Assembly: GCA_019637315.1 (NCBI GenBank)
Contig: JAHBVU010000002.1
Coordinates: 62,001-126,000, forward strand
DNA length: 64,000 nucleotides
Source of the DNA: Gemmatimonadales bacterium
GTDB lineage: Bacteria; Gemmatimonadota; Gemmatimonadetes; Gemmatimonadales; GWC2-71-9
Direction: 5' to 3'
Shown here: positions 1 to 6,375 of the stretch, piece by piece
Position numbering within the stretch: position 1 is the stretch's first letter
Layout of the letters: each line of letters opens with the position of its first letter
Notes under the pieces: model-generated
Database searches by the model: none
What the model saw: the letters and a program-made list of their open reading frames with translations, nothing else
What the model was told of the DNA's origin: nothing
Program-made: the position numbers and the translations under genes

Positions 1-2
1 GC

Positions 3-623
3 CATCAGGCGGGCATGGCCACGGTCCGACGGATCGTCGAAGCCAGCATCGCAGCCGGGGTCCGCACCCTGACGGTCTTTGCCTTCAGCCAGGAGAACTG
101 GCAGCGTCCTCCTGAGGAGATCGACGCGCTGATGGCGCTGCTGCAGGAGTATGTCGCGACCCAGTCGACCGAACTGTCGGCTCAGGGCGTCCGGGTCCGG
201 ATGCTGGGCGATCTGACCCGCCTCTCGCCGGCCGCGCGTCGGGCGGTCGACTTCGTGGAGGGGGCCACGGTAGCCGGGACGGTCCTGGCGCTCAATATCT
301 GCATTTCATACAGCGCGCGGGCGGAGCTTGTCTCGGTTGCTCAGCAACTGGCGAAGGACGCCGTGGCGGGGCGGCTCGATCCGGATGCGATCGGCGAGGC
401 CGACATTGCGGAGCGCCTCTATACCGCGCCGTGGGGCGACCCGGATCTGCTGATTCGAACGTCGGGTGAGTTCCGGATCTCGAATTTTCTGCTCTGGCAA
501 CTTGCCTACGCGGAGTTGTATGTGACCCCGGTGCTCTGGCCCGACTTCGCCCCGTCCGATTTCTACGAGGCGTTGTTGGACTATCAGCGCCGCGAACGGC
601 GTTTCGGGCGGGTGGGAGCCTGA
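3..623 (+). CDS. uppS: Isoprenyl (undecaprenyl) diphosphate synthase, 5' end outside window
   Basis: This cis-prenyltransferase condenses isopentenyl diphosphate onto farnesyl diphosphate to make the C55 lipid carrier for peptidoglycan and other envelope polymers. The reading frame is open from base 3 (HQAGMATVRRIVEA), so the ATG at 15 is internal and the N-terminal substrate motif lies outside the window. Visible family motifs are FSQENW near the start and DLLIRTSGEFRISNFLLWQ near the end, which contains the conserved Arg/Ser that bind isopentenyl diphosphate. Another is the C-terminal LYVTPVLWPDF. It is followed after 12 bp by cdsA and then dxr, a common envelope-precursor order. The family is certain; the length is unknown because of truncation. 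Confidence 0.96.
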   Translation, partial: HQAGMATVRRIVEASIAAGVRTLTVFAFSQENWQRPPEEIDALMALLQEYVATQSTELSAQGVRVRMLGDLTRLSPAARRAVDFVEGATVAGTVLALNICISYSARAELVSVAQQLAKDAVAGRLDPDAIGEADIAERLYTAPWGDPDLLIRTSGEFRISNFLLWQLAYAELYVTPVLWPDFAPSDFYEALLDYQRRERRFGRVGA

Positions 624-635
624 GGACGGTTGGCC

Positions 636-1517
636 ATGTCGAATAATCTGCAGCGCATTCTCTTTGCAGTCGTTGCCATTCCTATCGCCATCGGGGTCGT
701 CTACTGGGGCGGCTGGCCGCTCGCGGTGCTCGTGGCCGTCATCGCAGCGCTTGGTGCGAAGGAGATGGTGTCCCTGGCGCGGCATCAGGGCCTGGCGCCG
801 CTCGACAAGCACGCCATGGTCTTCTCGGTTGCCATTCCGATCGGGGTCTGGCTGACCTATGGCGGTCAGCCGATTGCCTGGGGCGGGTTCGCGGTAAGCT
901 CGCTGATGCCGTCCGTTTGGTTCACCCTGGCCGGGACGGTCATCTGGATCCTGACGGCGACTCTGATCCGGCGCGCTCCGGACGAGCGTCCACTCGGCGT
1001 GGCGAGCGTGACGCTGCTGGTGCCCCTGTACTGCGCCGTGCTGCCGAGTTTCCTGCTGGGGATCCGCTATGCCACTGGCCTCGGTCGGAGCTGGGAAGCC
1101 ACCGCGGCGGTGTTCTTCCCGCTGGCGGTGACCTGGATCTGTGACACGGCCGCGATGTACGCGGGCAAGGCCATCGGCGGGGCCAAGCTCGCGCCGGTGG
1201 TCAGTCCGGGCAAGACCCGGGCGGGGTCGGTCGCCGGACTGATCGCGGGTCTGGTCACGGCCGTGCTGTTCAACCGGCTGGTGATGACGCCGTTGGGCTA
1301 CACCATCAGTGACCTCGAAGCGGTTGCGTTCGGGGTGATCCTGTCGGTCGCCGCGCAGATCGGCGACTTGACAGAGTCGCTCTTCAAGCGCGAGGCCGGC
1401 GTCAAGGACTCCAGCGGCCTGATTCCCGGCCATGGCGGGGTGCTCGATCGATTCGATGCGCTCTACTTCGTAGTGCCGATTGCCGCGATGCTCTACAGCT
1501 TCTTTGGCGTGATCTGA
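636..1517 (+). CDS. cdsA: Phosphatidate cytidylyltransferase (CDP-diglyceride synthase)
   Basis: Integral membrane enzyme that makes CDP-diacylglycerol from phosphatidic acid and CTP, feeding PssA (encoded near 44.5 kb) and other phospholipid branches. The 293-residue protein is mostly hydrophobic helices. Near the C-terminus (about residues 247-277) it carries the complete CDS signature, running from SLFKR through the KD pair to PGHGGVLDRFDA. ATG 636 is chosen because GAGG at 622-625 is well placed; a TTG two codons upstream (630) is also open. It lies 12 bp after uppS and 8 bp before dxr, so the three are probably one transcript. Confidence 0.96.
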   Translation: MSNNLQRILFAVVAIPIAIGVVYWGGWPLAVLVAVIAALGAKEMVSLARHQGLAPLDKHAMVFSVAIPIGVWLTYGGQPIAWGGFAVSSLMPSVWFTLAGTVIWILTATLIRRAPDERPLGVASVTLLVPLYCAVLPSFLLGIRYATGLGRSWEATAAVFFPLAVTWICDTAAMYAGKAIGGAKLAPVVSPGKTRAGSVAGLIAGLVTAVLFNRLVMTPLGYTISDLEAVAFGVILSVAAQIGDLTESLFKREAGVKDSSGLIPGHGGVLDRFDALYFVVPIAAMLYSFFGVI

Positions 1518-1525
1518 TACCAGCC

Positions 1526-2659
1526 ATGCGTGGGGTTGCCGTCCTGGGATCGACCGGGTCGATCGGTTGTTCCACGCTCGATGTGCTGCGTCGGCACCGC
1601 GACCGGTTCCGCCTGGTGGCGCTTGCCGCCGGCACCAATGCCGCGGCGCTCGATGCGCAGGTGGCGGAGTGGCAGCCGGCGTTTGCCGGCTTGGCCAACG
1701 GCGCCGCGGGCGGCAACCGGCCCAACGGGACGGCCTGTCTGGTAGAGGCGGCAACGCATCCCGATGTCGATATCGTCGTCAATGCGGTGGTCGGTTTTGC
1801 CGGGCTCGAAGCTACGCTCGCTGCGCTCGAGGCTGGCAAGCGGGTCGCGCTGGCCAACAAGGAGTCGCTGGTCGCGGCGGCGGCGCTGGTCGATCGAGCC
1901 CGTCGTCGGGGGGGCGGGGAACTCATCCCGGTCGATTCGGAGCACAGTGCCGTCCTCCAATGCATCACCACCGACGGGCCGCGGCCGAGTCGCCTCATCC
2001 TGACGGCATCGGGCGGACCGTTCCGTGACTGGCCCGCTGAACGGGTGGCGGCAGCCACGGTTGCCGAGGCGTTGCAGCATCCCACCTGGCGGATGGGCAG
2101 TAAGATCACCGTCGACAGCGCCACGTTGGCCAACAAGGCCCTCGAGGTCATCGAAGCGCACGTGCTCTTCGGCCTGCCCTATGATGCGATCGAGGTGGTG
2201 GTCCACCCGCAGAGCGTGGTACATGCGTTCGTCGAATTTGTCGATGGCAGTGTGCTGAGCCAGCTGGGCTACCCGTCGATGGAACTCCCCATCCTGTACG
2301 CGCTGACCTATCCGGAGCGTTTGCCCGATATGGGGATACGCCGCTTCGATCCGGTTACCGCGGGTCCGCTGACCTTCGAGCCGGTCCGCCATGAGGTCTT
2401 CCGCGCGTTCGCGCTCGGTGTTGCTGCCGGCCGAACGGGGGGAACGGCGCCCGCGGTGTTCAACGCGGCCAATGAGGTGGCGGTGGCCGCTTTTCTGGCA
2501 GAAGAAATCGGGTTCGGTCGGATTGCCGAAGTGGTCGAGCGCGTGCTGGCCGCTCATCGTCCCGAGCCGGCGGACGATCTGGCAGCCATTCGGACTGCCG
2601 ATGGCTGGGCTCGTACCGAAGCGCGGGCTGCTGTCGAGGGCGTGCCGTCACGGCCCTAG
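1526..2659 (+). CDS. dxr: 1-deoxy-D-xylulose 5-phosphate reductoisomerase
   Basis: NADPH- and metal-dependent enzyme of the MEP isoprenoid pathway. It converts DXP to 2-C-methylerythritol 4-phosphate, supplying the isoprenoid units used by UppS. The 377-residue protein has the N-terminal dinucleotide motif GSTGSIG (residues 8-14), ANKESLV (about 110), the metal site PVDSEHSA (about 135), SGGPF (about 161) and KITVDSATLANKALE (about 193). All the usual active-site blocks are present. It is the known target of fosmidomycin, and a fosmidomycin-resistance-type exporter is encoded 3.7 kb downstream. In many bacteria rseP follows dxr directly; here an aromatic operon lies between them. Confidence 0.97.
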   Translation: MRGVAVLGSTGSIGCSTLDVLRRHRDRFRLVALAAGTNAAALDAQVAEWQPAFAGLANGAAGGNRPNGTACLVEAATHPDVDIVVNAVVGFAGLEATLAALEAGKRVALANKESLVAAAALVDRARRRGGGELIPVDSEHSAVLQCITTDGPRPSRLILTASGGPFRDWPAERVAAATVAEALQHPTWRMGSKITVDSATLANKALEVIEAHVLFGLPYDAIEVVVHPQSVVHAFVEFVDGSVLSQLGYPSMELPILYALTYPERLPDMGIRRFDPVTAGPLTFEPVRHEVFRAFALGVAAGRTGGTAPAVFNAANEVAVAAFLAEEIGFGRIAEVVERVLAAHRPEPADDLAAIRTADGWARTEARAAVEGVPSRP

Positions 2660-2713
2660 AGACCTGGGCAGGGCGCGTAGTGTCGGGACGCTACCTCTCG
2701 GGGCGTGGTGGGC

Positions 2714-2742
2714 TTGCGCAAACCCTAACGACTTCCCAAATT
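2714..2742 (+). promoter_or_regulatory. Candidate promoter of the aro attenuator/operon
   Basis: TTGCGC (2714-2719), a 17-bp spacer and CAAATT (2737-2742) form a weak sigma-70-like pair. If used, transcription would begin at about 2749, the A of the leader-peptide ATG, giving a leaderless leader mRNA. That would explain why no Shine-Dalgarno sequence is visible before the ATG. The match is only moderate and no other candidate in 2660-2748 is clearly better. Confidence 0.3.
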
Positions 2743-2748
2743 CAATCC

Positions 2749-2844
2749 ATGCGCTCGACCCGATTCTATTCGTTTGCGACCTACTTTACCTACGCGGCGT
2801 ATTTTGCCAGCGGGGGAGTGGCTCGCATGCGTAGATCAGGCTGA
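2749..2844 (+). CDS. Phe/Tyr-rich attenuator leader peptide (31 aa)
   Basis: A short ORF (ATG 2749, TGA 2842) directly upstream of a transcription attenuator. Its 31 codons include four Phe (positions 6, 9, 13, 19) and four Tyr (7, 12, 15, 18), all in one 14-codon block at 2764-2805. This is the pattern of classical amino-acid leader peptides such as the pheA leader, here reading both Phe and Tyr supply. The next three genes commit carbon to exactly these amino acids. The peptide itself probably has no function; its translation is the sensor. No clear ribosome-binding site precedes the ATG, so translation may start on a leaderless transcript. The ORF is not a shadow of another gene, because dxr ends at 2659 and aroF starts at 2924. 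Confidence 0.85.
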   Translation: MRSTRFYSFATYFTYAAYFASGGVARMRRSG

Positions 2845-2880
2845 CAGTAGCGCCCGACGCAAGCGAGCCACGGCCCCCGC
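2810..2880 (+). promoter_or_regulatory. Antiterminator hairpin of the aro attenuator
   Basis: GCGGGGG (2810-2816) pairs with CCCCCGC (2874-2880), GTGGCTCGC (2818-2826) with GCGAGCCAC (2863-2871), and TGCGT (2828-2832) with ACGCA (2857-2861). Together this is about 21 bp with small internal loops. The 3' side takes in the 5' arm of the terminator (2872-2880), so the two structures exclude each other. The 5' side begins five bases after the last Phe codon (2803-2805), and the leader stop codon (2842) sits in the loop. A ribosome stalled on Phe/Tyr codons leaves much of this arm free. A ribosome reaching the stop melts it. Confidence 0.85.
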
Positions 2881-2901
2881 ACATCGCGGGGGCCTTTTTG
2901 T
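2872..2901 (+). terminator. Intrinsic terminator of the aro attenuator
   Basis: A perfect 9-bp GC-only stem, GGCCCCCGC (2872-2880) with GCGGGGGCC (2886-2894), with a 5-nt loop, followed at once by TTTTTGTTT. It lies 23 bp before the aroF start codon, where it would stop transcription of the structural genes. It is the alternative fold to the antiterminator at 2810-2880. Confidence 0.9.
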
Positions 2902-2923
2902 TTGCCCCAGACCCGAGGATTCT

Positions 2924-3763
2924 ATGACCGCCTTTTCTGCCCAGCCAGCTACCACGCCCGTCTTCGTGGGGGATCGGTGCTGTTTTGGCGGCGTCGATCT
3001 TGTCGTGGTCGGCGGTCCCTGCTCCGTCGAGGGCGCCGCCATGGTCCTCGATACCGCCCTGGCAGTGGCAGCATCGGGTGCCCGGATGCTTCGTGGCGGC
3101 GCCTTCAAGCCACGCACCTCGCCGCACACCTTCCAGGGGCTGGGCGATCCTGCTCTCGACCTGCTGGCGCAGGCCGGTGTGCGTGCGGGCCTTCCGGTGG
3201 TGACGGAGGTGACCGACCCACGGCACGTCGAACGGGTTGCCCAGGTGGCGGATATGCTGCAGGTCGGCGCCCGCAACATGCAGAACTACGCCCTGTTGGC
3301 GGAGGTCGGTCGGAGCGGACGGCCCGTTCTGCTCAAACGCGGCCTCGCGGCGACCCTCAAGGAGTTTCTGCTCGCTGCGGAACACATCCGAGTGGCCGGC
3401 AATGAGGCGGTCGTGCTTTGCGAACGTGGCATTCGGACCTTCGAAACGACCTCCCGCTTTACCCTCGACGTCACCGCGGTCCCTGTGCTCAAGGCCGAGA
3501 GCCATCTTCCGGTCATCGTCGATCCGAGTCACGCGGGCGGGCGGGCCTCGCTGGTGGCCCCGCTGGCCCGCGCCGCGATCGCAGCGGGCGCGGACGGGTT
3601 GATCGTCGAGGTACATCCCGAACCCGCCTCGGCGCAGTCCGATGCGGAGCAAGCCCTTACGTTTGCCGCATTTGCCGAGCTGATGGCGCAGGTCGAACGC
3701 GTGGCGGCGGCGGTCGGACGCACCGCGGCCGCCGCGCCGCTGCCGATCGAGGCGGTCGCATGA
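2924..3763 (+). CDS. aroF: 3-deoxy-7-phosphoheptulonate (DAHP) synthase, type I-beta core
   Basis: First enzyme of the shikimate pathway, joining phosphoenolpyruvate and erythrose 4-phosphate. The 279-residue protein matches the I-beta/KDO8P-synthase-like subclass throughout. Key blocks are GGPCSVEG (about residue 30), [19 protein letters not shown] (56-74), QIGARN-like [31 protein letters not shown] and VEVHPEP. Only about 25 residues precede the core, so the N-terminal ferredoxin-like/ACT or chorismate-mutase domain that gives feedback inhibition in many relatives is missing. ATG 2924 has GAGGAT just upstream; an open frame extends back into the leader but crosses the terminator. Its stop overlaps the next start. 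Control is probably by the upstream attenuator. Confidence 0.95.
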   Translation: MTAFSAQPATTPVFVGDRCCFGGVDLVVVGGPCSVEGAAMVLDTALAVAASGARMLRGGAFKPRTSPHTFQGLGDPALDLLAQAGVRAGLPVVTEVTDPRHVERVAQVADMLQVGARNMQNYALLAEVGRSGRPVLLKRGLAATLKEFLLAAEHIRVAGNEAVVLCERGIRTFETTSRFTLDVTAVPVLKAESHLPVIVDPSHAGGRASLVAPLARAAIAAGADGLIVEVHPEPASAQSDAEQALTFAAFAELMAQVERVAAAVGRTAAAAPLPIEAVA

Positions 3764-4311
3764 TGCGCATTGCCATTCAGGGCGAGCTCGGCGCCTTTTC
3801 TGAGCTTGCCGCCGAGTCGTTGAGCGGGGGGAGATGTCAGGTCGTGCCGACCCGGTCGTTCCGGGCCGTGGTCGAGGCGGTCGAGGCCGGACGGGTCAAT
3901 GCGGGCGTGCTGCCGGTTGAGAACCGAACGGTAGGACCCGTGGTCGACAGCCTCGCTGCGCTGGCGAGCGGAACGGCCGTCGAGATCGACGGGGAGTGCC
4001 TGGTTCCGGTGCGGCTGCACCTGATAGGGCTCAGTACGGCGAGTCTGCACACCCTGACGCAGGTTGCCTCGCACCCGGTGGCGTTGGCGCAGTGTCGCCG
4101 CTTCCTGGCGCGGTACCCCGGCTGGATCGTGGACGACTACTATGACAGCGCGGGTGCAGCTCGGGACGTGGCGGGTCGAGGAGAGCCCTCGTTTGCAGCC
4201 ATCGCAGGCATCGCGGCCGCAACCCGCTACGGGCTGGCCCTCCTTGCGACAGATGTCCATGACCTTCCCGGCAACGCAACGCGGTTCGTGCTGATTCGGA
4301 GGCGTGCATGA
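3763..4311 (+). CDS. pheA: Prephenate dehydratase, catalytic domain only
   Basis: Converts prephenate to phenylpyruvate, the Phe-specific branch step. The 182-residue product begins [14 protein letters not shown] (typical G-x-GAFSE start) and ends just after GNATRFVLI (about residues 170-178), which carries the catalytic Thr-Arg-Phe. Bacterial PheA proteins normally continue with a roughly 80-residue ACT domain that binds Phe (the ESRP-type motif); nothing of that is present, so the enzyme should not be inhibited by Phe in the usual way. Start is ATG 3763 (or 3760), overlapping the aroF stop, and its own stop overlaps the aroH start. Coupled translation of all three genes is likely. Confidence 0.92.
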   Translation: MRIAIQGELGAFSELAAESLSGGRCQVVPTRSFRAVVEAVEAGRVNAGVLPVENRTVGPVVDSLAALASGTAVEIDGECLVPVRLHLIGLSTASLHTLTQVASHPVALAQCRRFLARYPGWIVDDYYDSAGAARDVAGRGEPSFAAIAGIAAATRYGLALLATDVHDLPGNATRFVLIRRRA

Positions 4312-4688
4312 GCCGCCGCCGGATGTGGGCCCTTCGAGGCGCTACCACCGTCGATGCAGACCGCGCGGATCTGGTGCGGGCCGCGACGCGCGAGCTGCTC
4401 GCGGAGCTGGTGGCGCGAAACGGTCTCGACCAGGACGAGATCGTGAGTGCCATCTTCAGCGTGACCACAGACTTGGTCAGCGAGTATCCTGCGTCAGGGG
4501 CGCGGGAGCTGGGCTGGGTCGAGGTCCCGCTGCTCTGCACGACCGAAATTCCGGTTCCGGGCGGGCTGCGCCGGGTGATTCGGGTGCTGCTGCATGTCGA
4601 GCCTGCCGCGCCCCGGCCCCAATGGCACCCGGTCTATCTCCGGGGCGCCACGACGCTGCGTCCTGATCTCGTGGCGATGCCCTCCTGA
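4308..4688 (+). CDS. aroH: Chorismate mutase, AroH class
   Basis: Monofunctional chorismate mutase of the Bacillus-type trimeric AroH fold (126 residues, usual length about 120-127), converting chorismate to prephenate. Family landmarks are RGATTVDAD at the N-terminus (active-site Arg), LCTTEIPVPGGLRRVIRV in the middle (active-site Cys, Glu and Arg) and HPVYLRGATTLRPDL at the end (active-site Tyr). The ATG overlaps the pheA stop by 4 bp. With AroF and PheA it makes a compact Phe/Tyr-directed operon under the upstream attenuator. A 10-bp hairpin follows at 4709-4732. Confidence 0.95.
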   Translation: MSRRRMWALRGATTVDADRADLVRAATRELLAELVARNGLDQDEIVSAIFSVTTDLVSEYPASGARELGWVEVPLLCTTEIPVPGGLRRVIRVLLHVEPAAPRPQWHPVYLRGATTLRPDLVAMPS

Positions 4689-4708
4689 GGCGGGTCACCG
4701 CATCGGTA

Positions 4709-4732
4709 GCCGGCCATTTCGGAATGGCTGGC
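4709..4732 (+). terminator. Hairpin downstream of aroH, possible weak terminator
   Basis: GCCGGCCATT (4709-4718) pairs with AATGGCTGGC (4723-4732) around a TCGG loop, with one G-U pair. It lies 20 bp after aroH and well before rseP. No T-run follows, so it may be a 3'-end stabiliser or a Rho-assisted end rather than an intrinsic terminator. Confidence 0.4.
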
Positions 4733-4862
4733 GGTCGGGTTACCCTTCCTGCCGCACTTGTTCCGCCACGGAACAGTCCAGCCCGGCGCTCGGCCGGGTT
4801 GGTTGGATCTCCGGCCTCCCGCGGGTACCCGCTCGGGATCGTCGGCTGAACCTGGGGTTGGT

Positions 4863-6212
4863 GTGGGCTTAACGATCATCTCGACGCTGGTTGTCATCGG
4901 CGTGCTCGTGTTCATCCACGAGCTGGGGCATTTCCTGGCCGCCAAGTGGGCCGGCATCCACGTCCACCGTTTCTCCCTCGGACTTGGCGCGCCGATTCGC
5001 TGGCTCTCCTTCAAGCGAAACGAGACGGAATACTCCGTGTCCTGGCTGCCGCTTGGCGGGTATGTCAAGATGGCGACGGACATGGAAGAAACCGATGCGG
5101 TCCTCGAGGGCGGGGCAGCGCAGGCCGAGGTGCCTGCCGAGCGCCGCTTCGAAGCCAAGCCGGTCTGGGTTCGGATGGTGGTGATTCTGGCGGGCGTTGC
5201 GATGAACGCGCTCTTTGCCTGGATCGTTCTGTCGGGGCTGATCTATGTGCGCGGACGCCCGACCTTGCCCGTCACCACCATTGCAGGGGTCGATTCTACC
5301 CGGCTGCCGACTGGGGCCAGAGATTTGGAGCTGCTCGGGCGCGGTGACCGCGTCGTCGCAATCAATGGGGTTGCGGTGTCGACGTGGGAAGCGATGCAGA
5401 GGGAGTGGCTCGGAACCGGCGATACGGTCAGGATCGATCTTGCGGAGCGGAGCCCGGTGATTATCTCGGGCTCGCTCGACGACCGGCGGACGGCGCTCAG
5501 CACGATGCGGCCCCTGTTGCCCCCGGTGGTGTCGGATGTGGTGCCTCAGCGCCCCGGTGCGAAAGCCGGCTTGGCCCGGGGCGACACGATCGTCAGGTTC
5601 GACGGGGTCGCCGTCGGCGAATGGCGCGAGATGGTGAGCCAGATCGAGAGCAAGGCTGATCAGTCAGTCGAGCTGCTGGTCGGTCGCTCGACCGGTCGCA
5701 CCGTCATCCAGGTCACCCCGGCAGCCGAGGAGGTGCGCGATTCGAGCGGCAGCAGGACGGTCGGCCGGATCGGGATCTTCGGGCCGCTCAGTCCGGAACT
5801 CCGGGAGCAGGTCGGCCTTGGCACTGCGATTGTCGAAGGCGGCGAATGGACCTGGTTCATCGCGACCCAGATCGTCAACACGGTGCGCGGGATGTTCTCG
5901 GGTCGGGTCTCCACTCGTGAGGTCGGCGGGCCGATTGCCATCGGCATGGCCGCGGGTGAAAGCGCCCGGCGTGGTGCAGAGGACTTTCTGCTGTTCATGG
6001 CGGCCATCTCGGTCAACCTGGCGGTCCTCAACCTGCTGCCGATCCCGTTGCTCGACGGTGGCCAGTTCCTCTTCCTTCTGGCGGAAGCGGTGACTCGGCG
6101 CCCGATCACGGGGCGGGTGCGCGAGGGGCTCACCATGGCTGGCTTCATTGCCCTGGTGATGCTGATGGTACTGGCTTTTTCGAACGACATCCGCCGATTG
6201 CTCGGCATTTGA
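4863..6212 (+). CDS. rseP: Site-2 intramembrane zinc metalloprotease RseP
   Basis: Membrane protease that cleaves anti-sigma factors and signal-peptide remnants within the bilayer. The 449-residue protein has the HExxH zinc site in the first helix (HELGH, residues 19-23). Two PDZ-like regions follow (around GRGDRVVAINGVAVSTWEAM and AGLARGDTIVRFDGVAVGEW). The second zinc-site motif NLLPIPLLDGGQ is at about 390-400, followed by C-terminal membrane helices. GTG 4863 is chosen because it places HELGH at the usual distance from the N-terminus and GGGG at 4854-4857 can serve as a ribosome site; the frame is open further upstream to 4758. It is the usual partner of uppS-cdsA-dxr but here lies beyond the aro operon. 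Confidence 0.94.
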   Translation: MGLTIISTLVVIGVLVFIHELGHFLAAKWAGIHVHRFSLGLGAPIRWLSFKRNETEYSVSWLPLGGYVKMATDMEETDAVLEGGAAQAEVPAERRFEAKPVWVRMVVILAGVAMNALFAWIVLSGLIYVRGRPTLPVTTIAGVDSTRLPTGARDLELLGRGDRVVAINGVAVSTWEAMQREWLGTGDTVRIDLAERSPVIISGSLDDRRTALSTMRPLLPPVVSDVVPQRPGAKAGLARGDTIVRFDGVAVGEWREMVSQIESKADQSVELLVGRSTGRTVIQVTPAAEEVRDSSGSRTVGRIGIFGPLSPELREQVGLGTAIVEGGEWTWFIATQIVNTVRGMFSGRVSTREVGGPIAIGMAAGESARRGAEDFLLFMAAISVNLAVLNLLPIPLLDGGQFLFLLAEAVTRRPITGRVREGLTMAGFIALVMLMVLAFSNDIRRLLGI

Positions 6213-6246
6213 TGCGTCACGCCGGTCATTTTTTCAGGAGGATCAT

Positions 6247-6375
6247 ATGAGCAAACTGCTGCGTGGACTCGCGGCCGGTTGGGGCGCCAAGAAGCTCGGC
6301 GGCGGGTGTCTCAGCACCGTGCTCATTTTTCTGCTGCTGTGGTGGCTGCTCGGGAATTTCGAGATCTTCAAATGA
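6247..6375 (+). CDS. Single-pass membrane microprotein (42 aa)
   Basis: A small gene with a strong ribosome site (CAGGAGG at 6235-6241) before ATG 6247. It encodes a basic N-terminal segment (MSKLLRGLAAGWGAKKLGGG), one hydrophobic stretch (about residues 22-35, STVLIFLLLWWLLG) and a short tail, NFEIFK. Its TGA overlaps the ATG of the following exporter by 4 bp, so the two are probably translationally coupled. I do not recognise a family. It could be a small transporter subunit, a regulator of RseP or the exporter, or a translation-coupling leader. The ribosome site and overlap argue that it is real. Confidence 0.65.
   Translation: MSKLLRGLAAGWGAKKLGGGCLSTVLIFLLLWWLLGNFEIFK

Noticed and set aside
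306-1754. Long minus-strand open frame opposite uppS/cdsA, and similar long frames opposite most genes
   Set aside because: Very rich in Arg, Pro, Gly and His with no family resemblance; typical antisense shadow in high-GC DNA. The plus-strand genes have complete family motifs.
2774-2923. Fifty-residue N-terminal extension of DAHP synthase in the same frame
   Set aside because: It would translate through the antiterminator and terminator and has no similarity to regulatory domains. ATG 2924 has a good ribosome site.
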